64,000 nucleotides of DNA from Chitinophagaceae bacterium (GCA_016708765.1 JADJFD010000002.1:744001-808000), one strand, 5' to 3'. Shown: positions 37,088-46,926, counted from the stretch's first letter. The notes: generated from the letters alone by a model not told the origin. Numbers and translations are program-made.

Positions 37088-37359
37088 TTACGTTTTACAA
37101 ATTTTAAAAATATTAATTGTAATTACACTGTTTCTCTTAGGATAAACAATTATCCTTAAGCAAACCTACATTTCCTTTTAGTGAAAAATAGAGATTGTCG
37201 AACCAGAATTCTATAAATAACTTTCAAATTACACATTTGCTTTTTAATTTTGTTACTAGAATACTACATAAATTTACCTTTCTGGAATTTATTAAAACAG
37301 GAACTATCTTGTATTATAAATTTAACCAACTCAATTCCAGATAAATAATAAATATATTT

Positions 37360-37905
37360 ATGGAGCAAACAACTTTGGGTATTGGCACCCGTTTACAGCA
37401 CACTTTGTATGGCCCCGGTGTGATTGTAGGTATTAAGTATGCTACTTACATTATTTCCTTTATCAACACTGGCATTAAAGAAATTGATAAAACAGATGAT
37501 AAGCTAGATGAGATAATTCCGGAGAATGTTACCGTAGAAATTGAAACCCATTCGGAAGTTGAAAAGTCTTTACTTAAAATACTTCGTTTCTGGGGTGGCA
37601 TTACAGAAAATGTGCCGCTGGGCGACAAATGGAATAAAGGAATGTTGCTGTTACAACCGGCAGACAAATTGTTAAAGCCAAAAGAAATTCCTGTTGAAGA
37701 TTTTTTTCATAAGATTGTTATGCTAAGAGACCGACTAAGAGTATTGGAGCAAAACATCAACAGCAGTAAATCTTTAAGTGATGAAGAGAAAGTGAACATA
37801 CAGCAATATATTACCCGTTGCTATGGATCGCTTACCACTTTTAATGTGCTTTTTAAAAACAAAGAGCAACATTTTGTAGGGGATAAGGGCGGTAAGGATG
37901 ATTAA
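37360..37905 (+). CDS. Conserved hypothetical protein with N-terminal Tudor/KOW-like segment
   Basis: 181 residues, no signal peptide or membrane segment. The first 45 residues (GIGTRLQHTLYGPGVIVGIKYATYIISFI) resemble a small barrel of the Tudor/KOW type, as found near nucleic-acid-binding domains. The remainder is helical and charged with no recognised domain. The 272-base gap upstream holds no evident gene. A nucleic-acid role would be inference only. Confidence 0.65.
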   Translation: MEQTTLGIGTRLQHTLYGPGVIVGIKYATYIISFINTGIKEIDKTDDKLDEIIPENVTVEIETHSEVEKSLLKILRFWGGITENVPLGDKWNKGMLLLQPADKLLKPKEIPVEDFFHKIVMLRDRLRVLEQNINSSKSLSDEEKVNIQQYITRCYGSLTTFNVLFKNKEQHFVGDKGGKDD

Positions 37906-37963
37906 ACAGTCATAAATACCGTATCTTGATTTCGCTTGTACAAAAACCATTAACCACCTACCA

Positions 37964-39208
37964 ATGCACAGATTAGCTCCTGTTCAAACGACTCAGCGGG
38001 AAATTTTCATGGATGTTCTTCGGGGTTTCGCCATCCTCGGTATTTTCATTGCCAACTTAAACGGTTTTAGCTGGTACAATGGTTCGGCAAAAGCTACCGG
38101 CCCCTACCTGCTTCCCGGTGCTGATAACACTATGAGCTTTCTGCATCAAATGTTTATTGAAGGAAAATTCTACTCCATTTTTAGCTTATTATTTGGTTGG
38201 GGTATTGCGTTACAATTTAAAAGAGCAGAAGAAAAAGGCATCAATGCTTTGCCTACTGTAAGAAGAAGACTTTTCTTTATGCTACTGCTTGGTGCTGTGC
38301 ATTTATTATTATGGCCGGGTGATATTGTTTTCTTTTATGCGATACTGGCTTTTGTTTTATTACCTCTTCGAAAATTATCCAATAAAACTTTATTAATAAC
38401 AGGCTGCCTGCTTGTGCTTTCTCCCATACTATTGTACTGGTTAAAAATGACCTGGCCTGTACTTAATTATCCGGCTGACCTTGCAATAAAAACAGCTACT
38501 AAAGTTGAATCTTCTTTGTTCACTATTAAAAGTGAGCAAGATTTTTTAAATATTATGAAACATGGTAATAGCTGGTTTGAACAGGTGCAAATGAATGTTG
38601 TTGGCTTTTTTTATCGTTATAATTATTTATTCTTTGTAAGCCGTATCCCTAAAGTACTTGGTATATTTTTAATTGGATACGTTATTGGCCGCTCCGATTT
38701 TTACAAGAATATCTTACAGCATAAAAAAATAGTATACTGGGCTATAGGTATTGGGTTGGTAGTGGGCTTGCCTGCTAATTATTTCCTTGCATATTATATG
38801 AGTAACCACGGAGGAGATTACTGGCAACTAAAAACAAAAGGCTTTTATCAAACTATTTTTTATGCATTGGGTGTTGCACCGCTAGCAATGGCCTATGTTG
38901 GCTTGTTTATGCTCAGTTTTCAGAAAGTTGCTGGTAAGAAAGTATTGTCAGTTTTTGCTCCTGTTGGTAAGATGGCTTTTAGCAATTACATACTGCAAAC
39001 ATTGATTGGAAGTTTTGTTTTTCTCGGGCCCGGACTTGGTTACTTTGGAGAAGTAGGGCCGGTTTATTATACAATTTTTGGAGTTGTTGTTTTTATTTTC
39101 CAAATTATACTAAGCACTATTTGGCTAAAGTTTTTTAACTATGGGCCAGTGGAATGGATATGGCGAAGTGCAACGTATAAAAAATGGCAGCCATTTCTAA
39201 AAAAATAA
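37964..39208 (+). CDS. DUF418 membrane protein (YeiB-like)
   Basis: 414 residues with about ten membrane helices. The DUF418 opening DVLRGFAILGIFIANLNGF and the closing LKFFNYGPVEWIWRSATYKKWQP are clear. The role in Bacteroidota is unknown. A paralogue lies at 45586-46926. TATCTTGA at about 37926 may be the -7 element. Confidence 0.88.
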   Translation: MHRLAPVQTTQREIFMDVLRGFAILGIFIANLNGFSWYNGSAKATGPYLLPGADNTMSFLHQMFIEGKFYSIFSLLFGWGIALQFKRAEEKGINALPTVRRRLFFMLLLGAVHLLLWPGDIVFFYAILAFVLLPLRKLSNKTLLITGCLLVLSPILLYWLKMTWPVLNYPADLAIKTATKVESSLFTIKSEQDFLNIMKHGNSWFEQVQMNVVGFFYRYNYLFFVSRIPKVLGIFLIGYVIGRSDFYKNILQHKKIVYWAIGIGLVVGLPANYFLAYYMSNHGGDYWQLKTKGFYQTIFYALGVAPLAMAYVGLFMLSFQKVAGKKVLSVFAPVGKMAFSNYILQTLIGSFVFLGPGLGYFGEVGPVYYTIFGVVVFIFQIILSTIWLKFFNYGPVEWIWRSATYKKWQPFLKK

Positions 39209-39223
39209 AGGACTGTATATATT

Positions 39224-39379
39224 TTAATTCGTTATAGATCGGTTTCTGGCAGTATTTCCTCCCACCATTTGCAAAGCGGTTTGAATATTGTGTTTCACCC
39301 TTTCAGGAAAAACAAGCAGTGCCGACGAGTCTGTACTACCGGCATCTGAAAGTTCAAACCAATTTAATTGACAGGTCAA
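39224..39379 (-). pseudogene. Remnant of a D-threonine-aldolase-like PLP enzyme (N-terminus only)
   Basis: A 51-codon stretch starting at TTG 39379 and ending in TAA. It encodes NWFELSDAGSTDSSALLVFPERVKHNI, then ALQMVGGNTARN, matching the start of D-TA-family fold-III PLP enzymes (typically SPALLVYPERVKxNI, then the RPHxKTxK PLP-lysine segment). After NRSITN it stops just where the PLP lysine should follow, and the rest of the roughly 370-residue enzyme is absent. RidA genes often neighbour D-TA genes, as here. I see it as a truncated relic. The assignment rests on motif recall only. Confidence 0.6.
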
Positions 39380-39380
39380 T

Positions 39381-39851
39381 TTAATCTTTTATTTCAAAGA
39401 TGGCTTCAATCTCAACCGCAACATTTCCAGGAAGCGAAGCTACACCCACAGCACTTCTAGCGCCTACTCCGTTTTCTTCTCCAAACACATCCCGGAACAG
39501 CTCACTGCAACCATTAATAATTACAGGATGATTGGTGTAATCTGAAGTTGCATTTACCATTCCTAATAGTTTAACTACCCGATCAATTTTATCCAGTGAA
39601 CCAATTGACTCTTTAATGGCAGCCAGCATAGCCAAGCCACATTGACGGGCAGCGTCTTTTCCCTTTTCATCACTGCAATCGTCACCCAGTTTACCTGTAA
39701 TTGGCGAGCCATCATTATTCACCGAAATACAACCTGATGAAAAAAGTAGATGACCCGATTGTACACAACGCTTATAAATACCTTTTGAAACAGGCAACTG
39801 AGGCAAAGAGTATCCCAGTTCAGCAATTCTATTTTCGATTGTACTACTCAT
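39381..39851 (-). CDS. RidA/YjgF-family protein
   Basis: 156 residues, the long RidA subtype, with SSGCISVNNDGSPITGKLGDD, GLAMLAAIKESIGSLDKIDRVVKLLGMVN and the C-terminal GARSAVGVASLPGNVAVEIEAIFE. The family Arg in GARSAVG is expected to bind the substrate carboxylate. RidA deaminates reactive enamine/imine intermediates from PLP enzymes, which fits the adjacent D-TA-like remnant. Start MSSTIENRIAELGY is standard. Confidence 0.9.
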   Translation of the reverse strand: MSSTIENRIAELGYSLPQLPVSKGIYKRCVQSGHLLFSSGCISVNNDGSPITGKLGDDCSDEKGKDAARQCGLAMLAAIKESIGSLDKIDRVVKLLGMVNATSDYTNHPVIINGCSELFRDVFGEENGVGARSAVGVASLPGNVAVEIEAIFEIKD

Positions 39852-40028
39852 ATAAAAACTTTTATAATTTGAATATCAAATATATTGAACCATAAGGAAC
39901 TAATGATTAATATCAGCGCATTGCAGTTTTTTGCAATCAAAATGTTTTCACAAAAAAATTATGAACTGCGTAAAGATTTGATTCATTTCCCCGCTTAACA
40001 GTCGCCTATTATTCAGTATCTTGAAGCC

Positions 40029-41606
40029 ATGAAATGGATACTACTTTTTTTATTTTTTCCTATCGTGGCTTCTGCACAGGACCCGATAGCTATCGGGTGT
40101 GATATATTAATTACCAATGGAAAGATCATTGATGGTACCGGCAATGGCTGGTATTATGGAAATATTGCTGTTAAAGACGGTAAGATTATCAAGATAGGAA
40201 GAGAAATAAATCCTACTGCAAAAAAAACAATTGATGCCAAAGGCCTTATTGTTGCACCGGGTTTTATAGATGTGCATACGCATCTTGAAGATGATGAAGC
40301 CAAAGACCCGAATGCTACCAGTTTTATTTTAGATGGCGTTACGACTTGTGTAACCGGCAACTGCGGTTCTTCCAATGTCAACATCAAAAAATATTTAACC
40401 TGGATCGATTCTTTAAAACTTTCTATCAATGTAGCTACGCTTATTGGTCATAACGATGTTCGCAAATCAGTTATGGGCAGAGCCAACCGTGAAGCCACCG
40501 CTGCAGAAATGAAAAGAATGGAAGACATTGTTGATAAGGCAATGAAAGACGGTGCAGTAGGCATGTCAACCGGATTGATTTATATACCCGGTACTTATAC
40601 AAAAACACCGGAAATTATTTCGCTTGCAAAAGTTGTTTCAAAATATAATGGAGTATATGCAAGTCATATGCGGGATGAAGGTGATAGTGTAACACAAGCC
40701 ATTGAAGAAGCAATAATAATTGGTAGAGAAGCAAAACTGCCAGTAGAAATTTCTCATTTCAGATTAAGCGGACAGCACAATTGGGGAAGAAGTAAAGAAA
40801 CCATTCCAATGATCGAAGCAGCAAGAAGAGAAGGTATTGATGTAACGATTGATCAGTACCCTTACACAGCTAGTAGCACTTCCATCAGCACATTGATTCC
40901 AGATGATATTTTAGCAGACGGACAAGACTCCATCAAAGCAAGATTGCAACGACCTAATATTAGAAAATATGTTATCAACTCAATGTTGGCAAGATTGAAG
41001 AAAAGAAAGTTGAAACATTTTGGTTATGCCGTTGTTGCTAATTTTTCTCCTGATACTTCTTACAATGGTAAAAGTATTGAGCAGATCAATCTCCTGAAAG
41101 GAAGAAAGCATAAAGCAAAGGAAGAAGCATTAACTGTAATTGACATCATGATGGCAGGTGGCGCCAGTGCCGTTTTTCATGGCATGGGTGAAGAAGATGT
41201 AAAACGCATCATGCAATATCCTTTCAATATGTTTGCCAGCGATGCAAGTATAAGAGTTTTGAATGCCGGCATGCCGCATCCCAGAGGATATGGAACCAAT
41301 GCAAGAGTATTGGGTAAATATGTAAGAGAAGAAAAAGTGATTTCTCTGGAAGAAGCTATACGAAGAATGACTTCTTTACCAGCACAAAAATTTCAATTGT
41401 CTGACAGAGGAATATTGAAAGAAGGAATGGCTGCCGATATCGTCATCTTTGATGAAAAAGAAGTGAAAGACATGGCCACATTCGAAAAGCCGCATGCCTT
41501 TTCAAAAGGTTTTCACTATGTAATTGTAAATGGCGTTATAACAGCAGAAAAAGAAAAACATCTTGGTGTAAGGGCTGGGAAGGCTTTATATCATATCAGC
41601 CAGTAA
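40029..41606 (+). CDS. N-acyl-D-amino-acid deacylase (D-aminoacylase), exported
   Basis: 525 residues with a signal peptide (to about residue 17, SAQ). It is an amidohydrolase-superfamily enzyme with FIDVHTHLE (metal-binding HxH), CGSSN in the Cys/metal segment, EISHF and FASDAS. It releases D-amino acids from N-acyl derivatives. A palindrome (40081-40098) encodes PIAIG in the linker just after the signal peptide and before the conserved CDILITNGKIIDGTG. The neighbouring RidA and D-TA remnant suggest D-amino-acid metabolism. Confidence 0.92.
   Translation: MKWILLFLFFPIVASAQDPIAIGCDILITNGKIIDGTGNGWYYGNIAVKDGKIIKIGREINPTAKKTIDAKGLIVAPGFIDVHTHLEDDEAKDPNATSFILDGVTTCVTGNCGSSNVNIKKYLTWIDSLKLSINVATLIGHNDVRKSVMGRANREATAAEMKRMEDIVDKAMKDGAVGMSTGLIYIPGTYTKTPEIISLAKVVSKYNGVYASHMRDEGDSVTQAIEEAIIIGREAKLPVEISHFRLSGQHNWGRSKETIPMIEAARREGIDVTIDQYPYTASSTSISTLIPDDILADGQDSIKARLQRPNIRKYVINSMLARLKKRKLKHFGYAVVANFSPDTSYNGKSIEQINLLKGRKHKAKEEALTVIDIMMAGGASAVFHGMGEEDVKRIMQYPFNMFASDASIRVLNAGMPHPRGYGTNARVLGKYVREEKVISLEEAIRRMTSLPAQKFQLSDRGILKEGMAADIVIFDEKEVKDMATFEKPHAFSKGFHYVIVNGVITAEKEKHLGVRAGKALYHISQ
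40081..40098. repeat. ACCCGATAGCTATCGGGT perfect palindrome inside coding sequence
   Basis: Exact 18-bp palindrome in the linker after the D-aminoacylase signal peptide. It is related to the near-palindrome at 21172-21189. Confidence 0.7.
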
Positions 41607-41630
41607 TCTTTTCAGAATTTTATATAATAT

Positions 41631-41670
41631 CACCAATGGTGAATGCACATTAGTGTACTCACCATTGGTG
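41631..41670. promoter_or_regulatory. Long hairpin made of two palindromic sites, upstream of an ABC exporter
   Basis: The arms 41631-41648 and 41653-41670 pair over 18 bp with one G-T and one A-C pair around ATTA. Each outer arm is itself a palindrome, CACCAATGGTG and CACCATTGGTG, with centres 29 bases apart. The element ends 20 bases before the exporter start. It could be a paired operator, a cruciform or a mobile repeat. There is no T run, so it is not a simple terminator. Confidence 0.5.
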
Positions 41671-41690
41671 CAACGTATTAATATTTTACT

Positions 41691-43466
41691 ATGAAAATAT
41701 TTCGCATATATCTAAAACCTTTTCGCTGGTGGATTTTGCTGGCTCTTTCGCTGGCAGGTGTAGCACAGATATTATCATTATATGATCCAATCATCTTTGG
41801 AAAAATAATTGACAACTATGTCCTCAATCCTGGTAATAAAAATGAGAATGAATTAATAAAAGGAGTCTCCTTCCTTCTTATAATTGCAATCAGTATTGCA
41901 CTTGCAGCAAGATTGGTATTGGTTTTTAAAGATTATGTGATGCGGCTGATCGTTCAGAAATTTGGCATGCAAATTTTTAATGATGGTTTACGTCAAACCC
42001 TACGATTACCTTATCAGGAGTTTGAAGACCAGAGTAGTGGTGAAATACTTTCAATTCTTCAAAAGGTAAGAAACGATACTGAACGATTTATCAGCTCTTT
42101 CATTAATATTCTATTCTCTTCATTTGTTGGAATTGGGTTTTTAATATGGTATGCAATAACGAAACACTGGGCACTCGTTCCTGTTTTCTTAATTGGAGTT
42201 GTTTTGTTAGGTGGTCTTACCAGTTTACTTAGCCGTTCCATAAAAACATTGCAACGTTCATTAATAAGACAGAACAGGCAAATGAGCGGCACTATTACAG
42301 AATCATTACGGAATATTGAACTCGTAAAAAGTCTTGGTCTTACTTATCCGGAAATAAGAAGACTGAAACAACACACACAAGATATTTATGATTTAGAAAT
42401 GCAGAAAGTAAAGAAAGTAAGGACACTTACATTCTTTCAAGGAGCTATACTTACTGTATTAAAGCAATCCGTCCTTTTTATTTTACTTTGGCTCATTTTC
42501 CGAAATGTTTTATCACCGGGTGAATTAATTTCCATGCAATTTATTTCTACGAGCATTATTGGGCCGTTGCAGGATTTGGGTAGCATCATTCTTTCTTATC
42601 GAGAAGCCGAAGCATCCTTGCAATTATTTAATGAGCTAATGCAAAAAGAGCCAGAATACCGCCCCGAGGAACCAGTGGATGTAGGTGAGATAGAGCAACT
42701 ACGTTTTAACAATGTTGTTTTTAAGCATCGCAATGCACATTCAAATGCATTAGATAATATTTCTTTCGAAGCCAATATCGGTGACACTATAGCATTTGTT
42801 GGTCCTTCCGGTTCTGGAAAATCTACTCTAGTAAAATTGTTAGTTGGTCTTTACTCTCCAGTAAGTGGCGATGTTTTATACGACAATGTTTCTTCTAAAG
42901 ACATCCGTTATAATCGGATGAGAAAACAATTAGGTTTTGTAACACAAGACACTCAATTATTTTCTGGAACGATACGAGAGAATATGAAGTTTGTAAAACC
43001 TGATGCGACCGATGAAGAAATAAATATTGCTTTAGAAAAAGCATCGGCCACTAATATTGTATATAGTGGCGGAAAAGGTTTAGATACTGTGTTGGGTGAA
43101 GGTGGAAAAAAAGTTTCAGGTGGAGAAAAACAACGGCTTTCCATTGCAAGAGCTTTACTGAGAAAACCAAGGTTATTAATTTTTGACGAAGCCACTTCTG
43201 CATTAGATTCATTAACCGAAGAACAAATAACAAAAACGGTGAAAGAAGTTTCTGCACTAAAGCAACAGATAACTATACTTATAGCTCACCGGCTTTCTAC
43301 TATCATGCATGCAGATATTATTTATGTACTTGAAAAAGGAAAAATTACAGAACAGGGTACACACAATGAGTTGCTTGATAAAAAAGGATTGTACTTCGCA
43401 ATGTGGCGGCAACAGATTGGTGAACGGAAAACAATATTGCCAGTTACTAAAGATGCAGAAAATTGA
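41691..43466 (+). CDS. ABC exporter, fused membrane and ATPase domains
   Basis: 591 residues, a half-transporter. The membrane part (about 1-310) has six helices starting FRWWILLALSLAGVAQILSLYDP. The ATPase (about 345-580) has Walker A GPSGSGKST, signature VSGGEKQRLS, Walker B LLIFDEATSALD and switch IAHRLST. The family covers lipid, peptide and multidrug exporters and is expected to work as a homodimer. The substrate is unknown. The two-site palindrome just upstream may regulate it. Confidence 0.92.
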   Translation: MKIFRIYLKPFRWWILLALSLAGVAQILSLYDPIIFGKIIDNYVLNPGNKNENELIKGVSFLLIIAISIALAARLVLVFKDYVMRLIVQKFGMQIFNDGLRQTLRLPYQEFEDQSSGEILSILQKVRNDTERFISSFINILFSSFVGIGFLIWYAITKHWALVPVFLIGVVLLGGLTSLLSRSIKTLQRSLIRQNRQMSGTITESLRNIELVKSLGLTYPEIRRLKQHTQDIYDLEMQKVKKVRTLTFFQGAILTVLKQSVLFILLWLIFRNVLSPGELISMQFISTSIIGPLQDLGSIILSYREAEASLQLFNELMQKEPEYRPEEPVDVGEIEQLRFNNVVFKHRNAHSNALDNISFEANIGDTIAFVGPSGSGKSTLVKLLVGLYSPVSGDVLYDNVSSKDIRYNRMRKQLGFVTQDTQLFSGTIRENMKFVKPDATDEEINIALEKASATNIVYSGGKGLDTVLGEGGKKVSGGEKQRLSIARALLRKPRLLIFDEATSALDSLTEEQITKTVKEVSALKQQITILIAHRLSTIMHADIIYVLEKGKITEQGTHNELLDKKGLYFAMWRQQIGERKTILPVTKDAEN

Positions 43467-43529
43467 TTTTGCAACAAGCCCTAAAAACTGTTTATATAAA
43501 TTCTTATATATTTACTGATATAAATTTTA

Positions 43530-43970
43530 ATGAATATGTTAACAGGAGCCATCATCGGAGGAATCGTAGGTCTTTTTATAGTTATGTTTATGTTCAATGC
43601 TAAAGAGCAACGCTATAAAAAAGTAATGAAGAGTATTACACAACCAGTTGAATATTCGGCTTTGTATCATTATGCCAGTTTTAAAAGATACAAACAATCA
43701 ATAAAGTTTTTTGACTCATATGGTGTGTTATATTTAATTGGCAACACTGTTTACTATAAAACAACGCCTGAAGCAACACCAATAGATTTCAATTTGAATG
43801 AATGTGATGTGCAGCCGGAAGAAGACTGGCGGATGTTGAAATGGTTTTCCATAATAAGACCTTCCGGTGAAAAATTTTATTTTAACTCCCAAAAAATGGG
43901 ATTGTTTAAAAACAACAGTGAAGAAACATTGAAAGGGCTTGCAGTTCTTCAGACAAAAAAGAATTCCTAA
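43530..43970 (+). CDS. Hypothetical protein with N-terminal membrane helix
   Basis: 146 residues. One Gly-rich membrane helix (MLTGAIIGGIVGLFIVMFMF) is followed by a soluble alpha/beta domain that I do not recognise. It lies 64 bases after the ABC exporter and may be co-transcribed. It ends three bases before the converging serine hydrolase gene. Confidence 0.6.
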   Translation: MNMLTGAIIGGIVGLFIVMFMFNAKEQRYKKVMKSITQPVEYSALYHYASFKRYKQSIKFFDSYGVLYLIGNTVYYKTTPEATPIDFNLNECDVQPEEDWRMLKWFSIIRPSGEKFYFNSQKMGLFKNNSEETLKGLAVLQTKKNS

Positions 43971-43973
43971 TAT

Positions 43974-45560
43974 TTATTTTTTCTTTTTGGGTACTTCTCT
44001 AATACGATATTCCTGTATCATTGCTGGGTTTTCTGGCGAAAGTGTAAAGTAAATTTCTATATTGATCTTTTCCCCTTCTATTATAAACGAACCCCGCAAT
44101 TGATTCTCTGCTTTCATTTCTTTTATTACCAGATTCTTACCTGCTTTTGTAAACAATTCTTTTGAATATTTCTTCAATGAATCAATTGGATTATCCGGGA
44201 AAAAGTTTTCTGCAAATACGCCACTCTTCTCCGCATCTTTCCAATCAGGCAATATTAACATCAACTCATTTTTTCTTTGCTCCAATATTTTAGATGCTGG
44301 CAATTCCCTTGGTTTTAATCCGGCAATTTTTATGATTGTATCAAGTACCTTTAAATTAACGGTTCCAAAAGGTGAATACGTTCTGTTAGCAAAAGCAACA
44401 ACTCCTATTCCATATTCAGGCATAATACGCCACTGACTACCAAAGCCCGGTAGGCCTCCACTGTGAGAAATATAAGTTTTGTCATCGCAGTCTTTCATCC
44501 ATCCTAACCCATAAGTATAGGCAGAAGTTACGGCACAAGTTCTTCCGTCGGAAAAAGTAAAGTTGGGATTGAGTCCGTTCCAACGCCAGGGATGATGCAT
44601 TTCTCTTACTGAGCTTCTTTTTATTGGACCATCGTCTTTTGCATTATTGGGTGGCCATGCTGAGAGATGTAGTGCCATATAATTTCCAAATTCGTCAATT
44701 GAACTAATCATACTGCCCATAGCACCCCAGCTTCCATCGGGAGTATCATGTAATAATTCTTCTTCATTCCATTTATTATTTAACCAGCGATACCCATGAG
44801 CCAGTTTATCGGGAGTAACATCTGCATATTCGTAAGTAGTGTATTTCATTCCTAGTGGCTCCAGAATATTTTTCTTTATATAATCCTGGAAACGCATACC
44901 CGATACTTTAGTAATAATTTTTCCTTGTAAAGCAAAACCAAGATTGCTGTATTCATAAGCAATGCCGGGAGGATTTGAAAAGGTGATTTGCTTGCCAATA
45001 AATTCCATCAGGTCTTTATCATTATCGGCCAGTTGCCGGTCGCCCCACGGATTATCTTCTGGAAAACCTGCACTGTGTGACATGAGATGACGGATGGTGA
45101 TTACCGGTGCATCAGATGTTGGGTACTTCAGATTTTTTAATTCAGGAATATATAAATATGCAGGGTCATCAAGATTTAATTTTCCTTCATCCCTCAATTT
45201 TAAAATAGCCATGCAGGTAAAACTTTTACTCATGGAAGCAATGCGGAATAAAGAAGAAGTGCTGGCTAGAGTTTTCTTTGCTATATCTGTATAGCCATAA
45301 CTATTTTTATACACCAGTTCTCCATCTACCACTAAACCAAATGAGATAGCGGGGAAATGATTGTCGAGAGCATGTTTTTTATAGATGCTGTCAATAACTG
45401 CATAAGCCAACTTAATCTTTTCTTTTCGATCTGCATCTGCAAACACTGCAGTTTTATAGGAACTATCAAACTGAACTGCTTCAGCTATTACATTATTTGT
45501 TGTGGGCTTACAGGAATATAAGATGCTTGCGATAACAAATACAGAAAGTACTATTCTCAT
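43974..45560 (-). CDS. Exported serine hydrolase (class C beta-lactamase fold) with C-terminal domain
   Basis: 528 residues with a lipoprotein-like signal (ASILYSCK, Cys about 17). Motifs are SxxK in ASMSKSF (about residue 108), YSN in YEYSNLGFAL (about residue 205), and HSGGLPGF in place of KTG (about residue 365). About 110 extra residues follow the hydrolase fold, as in several Bacteroidota homologues. It converges on the preceding plus-strand gene with a three-base gap. Confidence 0.88.
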   Translation of the reverse strand: MRIVLSVFVIASILYSCKPTTNNVIAEAVQFDSSYKTAVFADADRKEKIKLAYAVIDSIYKKHALDNHFPAISFGLVVDGELVYKNSYGYTDIAKKTLASTSSLFRIASMSKSFTCMAILKLRDEGKLNLDDPAYLYIPELKNLKYPTSDAPVITIRHLMSHSAGFPEDNPWGDRQLADNDKDLMEFIGKQITFSNPPGIAYEYSNLGFALQGKIITKVSGMRFQDYIKKNILEPLGMKYTTYEYADVTPDKLAHGYRWLNNKWNEEELLHDTPDGSWGAMGSMISSIDEFGNYMALHLSAWPPNNAKDDGPIKRSSVREMHHPWRWNGLNPNFTFSDGRTCAVTSAYTYGLGWMKDCDDKTYISHSGGLPGFGSQWRIMPEYGIGVVAFANRTYSPFGTVNLKVLDTIIKIAGLKPRELPASKILEQRKNELMLILPDWKDAEKSGVFAENFFPDNPIDSLKKYSKELFTKAGKNLVIKEMKAENQLRGSFIIEGEKINIEIYFTLSPENPAMIQEYRIREVPKKKK

Positions 45561-45585
45561 ATGAATTATATTATATGCTTTAAAG

Positions 45586-46926
45586 TTATGCAGTATTCGT
45601 TTTGTCTATAATAGATGGCTGCTTTTTGAATGGTTGTATTTTCCAATAAGTTAAACAACGCCATGCCCATTCCAATGGACCGAATCGGAAATACCGTAAC
45701 CAGAGATTGCTCCAGATAATTTGCAGTAACCAAACAGCACCTACTACATAATATACTTCATACCGTTCCAGTTTTCCATACATGCCAAAACCAACTCCGT
45801 AAAAAATGATTCCGCAAATTATAGATTGGGTCAAATAATTTGTAAATGCCATTTGCCCCACAGGCCGCATCAGTTTTAATAACCAGTTAAACCAGCCGGA
45901 TTTAAATAATAGCATTATAAAACCAAAGACACCCAGTGATCTTAAGGTTCTAGAGAGTGTATATAATTCCACTTGTACATTTTTAGTGTATTCATACCAA
46001 TTGAAATTATACTTTATCATCGGTTGTAATCTGAACCAAGATACTATTAATCCCAAGCCGAGTCCGCCGATACAAAGTAGCCAGTAAATCTTTGAGGAAG
46101 CTTGTCCGGTAAGCACTCCTGATTTATAAAATGCCATACCTAAAAACATAAATAATGTAACATCCCAGATAGACATGTAGGTGTACTTCACAATTACATT
46201 CACATATATATTGCTGCGGTAATCATAAAGATCAGCATAGCTCCCTGTTGTTCGCAATATTGACTTTTCCATTCTCTTCATTTTCTTTTCCTTTGTGCTA
46301 CTTTCTTTGAACTCAGTCATAGCGCCTAGTTCTTCTTTTTGGCGGTCAGTCAATTTTGTCTTTGTTGTATCCATTGCCGCAATCAATTCACCTTTACTGA
46401 TCATTTTTTTATCTTGGTAAAAATCACGGTTATCTCTTGCTGACATTAACAAAAAGCTGATAAAGGCGCCGATTAATAATCCTTTTACCGGTAGTTTACG
46501 AAATGCAACCATGATTAATCCATAGCAGGCATAATCAAACAAAATATCGCCCCACCATAATAATACGTAGGCGTCAAATAATCCGAACACCATCAGCCAT
46601 AACATGCGGCGGATAAAGTAATCCATTGGCTCGGTTCCTGTAGTCTTTTTTTGCAACCTTTCTGTAAATAAAATAATACCTGCACCAAATAACATGGAGA
46701 ATATGGCTCGTTGCGTTCCTTCAGGAATTAGCTCTACCCATTGCCATATTTTAAAATTGATTGTTCCAGCCTCGTTGAGTACAGAAGGATCACCGCCAAC
46801 AGCAACAGGAAGTCCAAACCCGGGAATGTTCATTAATAAGATACCGAGAATTGCAAATCCCCGAAGAGCATCAATAATAAGTATACGTTCTGATTGACGT
46901 ACTGGTTCAGCCAAATTGGTTGACAT
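45586..46926 (-). CDS. DUF418 membrane protein (YeiB-like), paralogue 2
   Basis: 446 residues with about ten membrane helices. It opens with RILIIDALRGFAILGILLMNIPGF and closes with YFRFGPLEWAWRCLTYWKIQPF, both DUF418 signatures. A hydrophilic insert (about residues 165-225) is rich in Lys and Glu. It is transcribed just upstream of the serine hydrolase and may share its transcript. Function unknown. Confidence 0.88.
   Translation of the reverse strand: MSTNLAEPVRQSERILIIDALRGFAILGILLMNIPGFGLPVAVGGDPSVLNEAGTINFKIWQWVELIPEGTQRAIFSMLFGAGIILFTERLQKKTTGTEPMDYFIRRMLWLMVFGLFDAYVLLWWGDILFDYACYGLIMVAFRKLPVKGLLIGAFISFLLMSARDNRDFYQDKKMISKGELIAAMDTTKTKLTDRQKEELGAMTEFKESSTKEKKMKRMEKSILRTTGSYADLYDYRSNIYVNVIVKYTYMSIWDVTLFMFLGMAFYKSGVLTGQASSKIYWLLCIGGLGLGLIVSWFRLQPMIKYNFNWYEYTKNVQVELYTLSRTLRSLGVFGFIMLLFKSGWFNWLLKLMRPVGQMAFTNYLTQSIICGIIFYGVGFGMYGKLERYEVYYVVGAVWLLQIIWSNLWLRYFRFGPLEWAWRCLTYWKIQPFKKQPSIIDKTNTA

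Noticed and set aside
41631..41670. Long hairpin as intrinsic terminator of the D-aminoacylase gene
   Set aside because: No T run follows either arm on either strand, and each arm is palindromic in itself, which fits an operator or repeat better.
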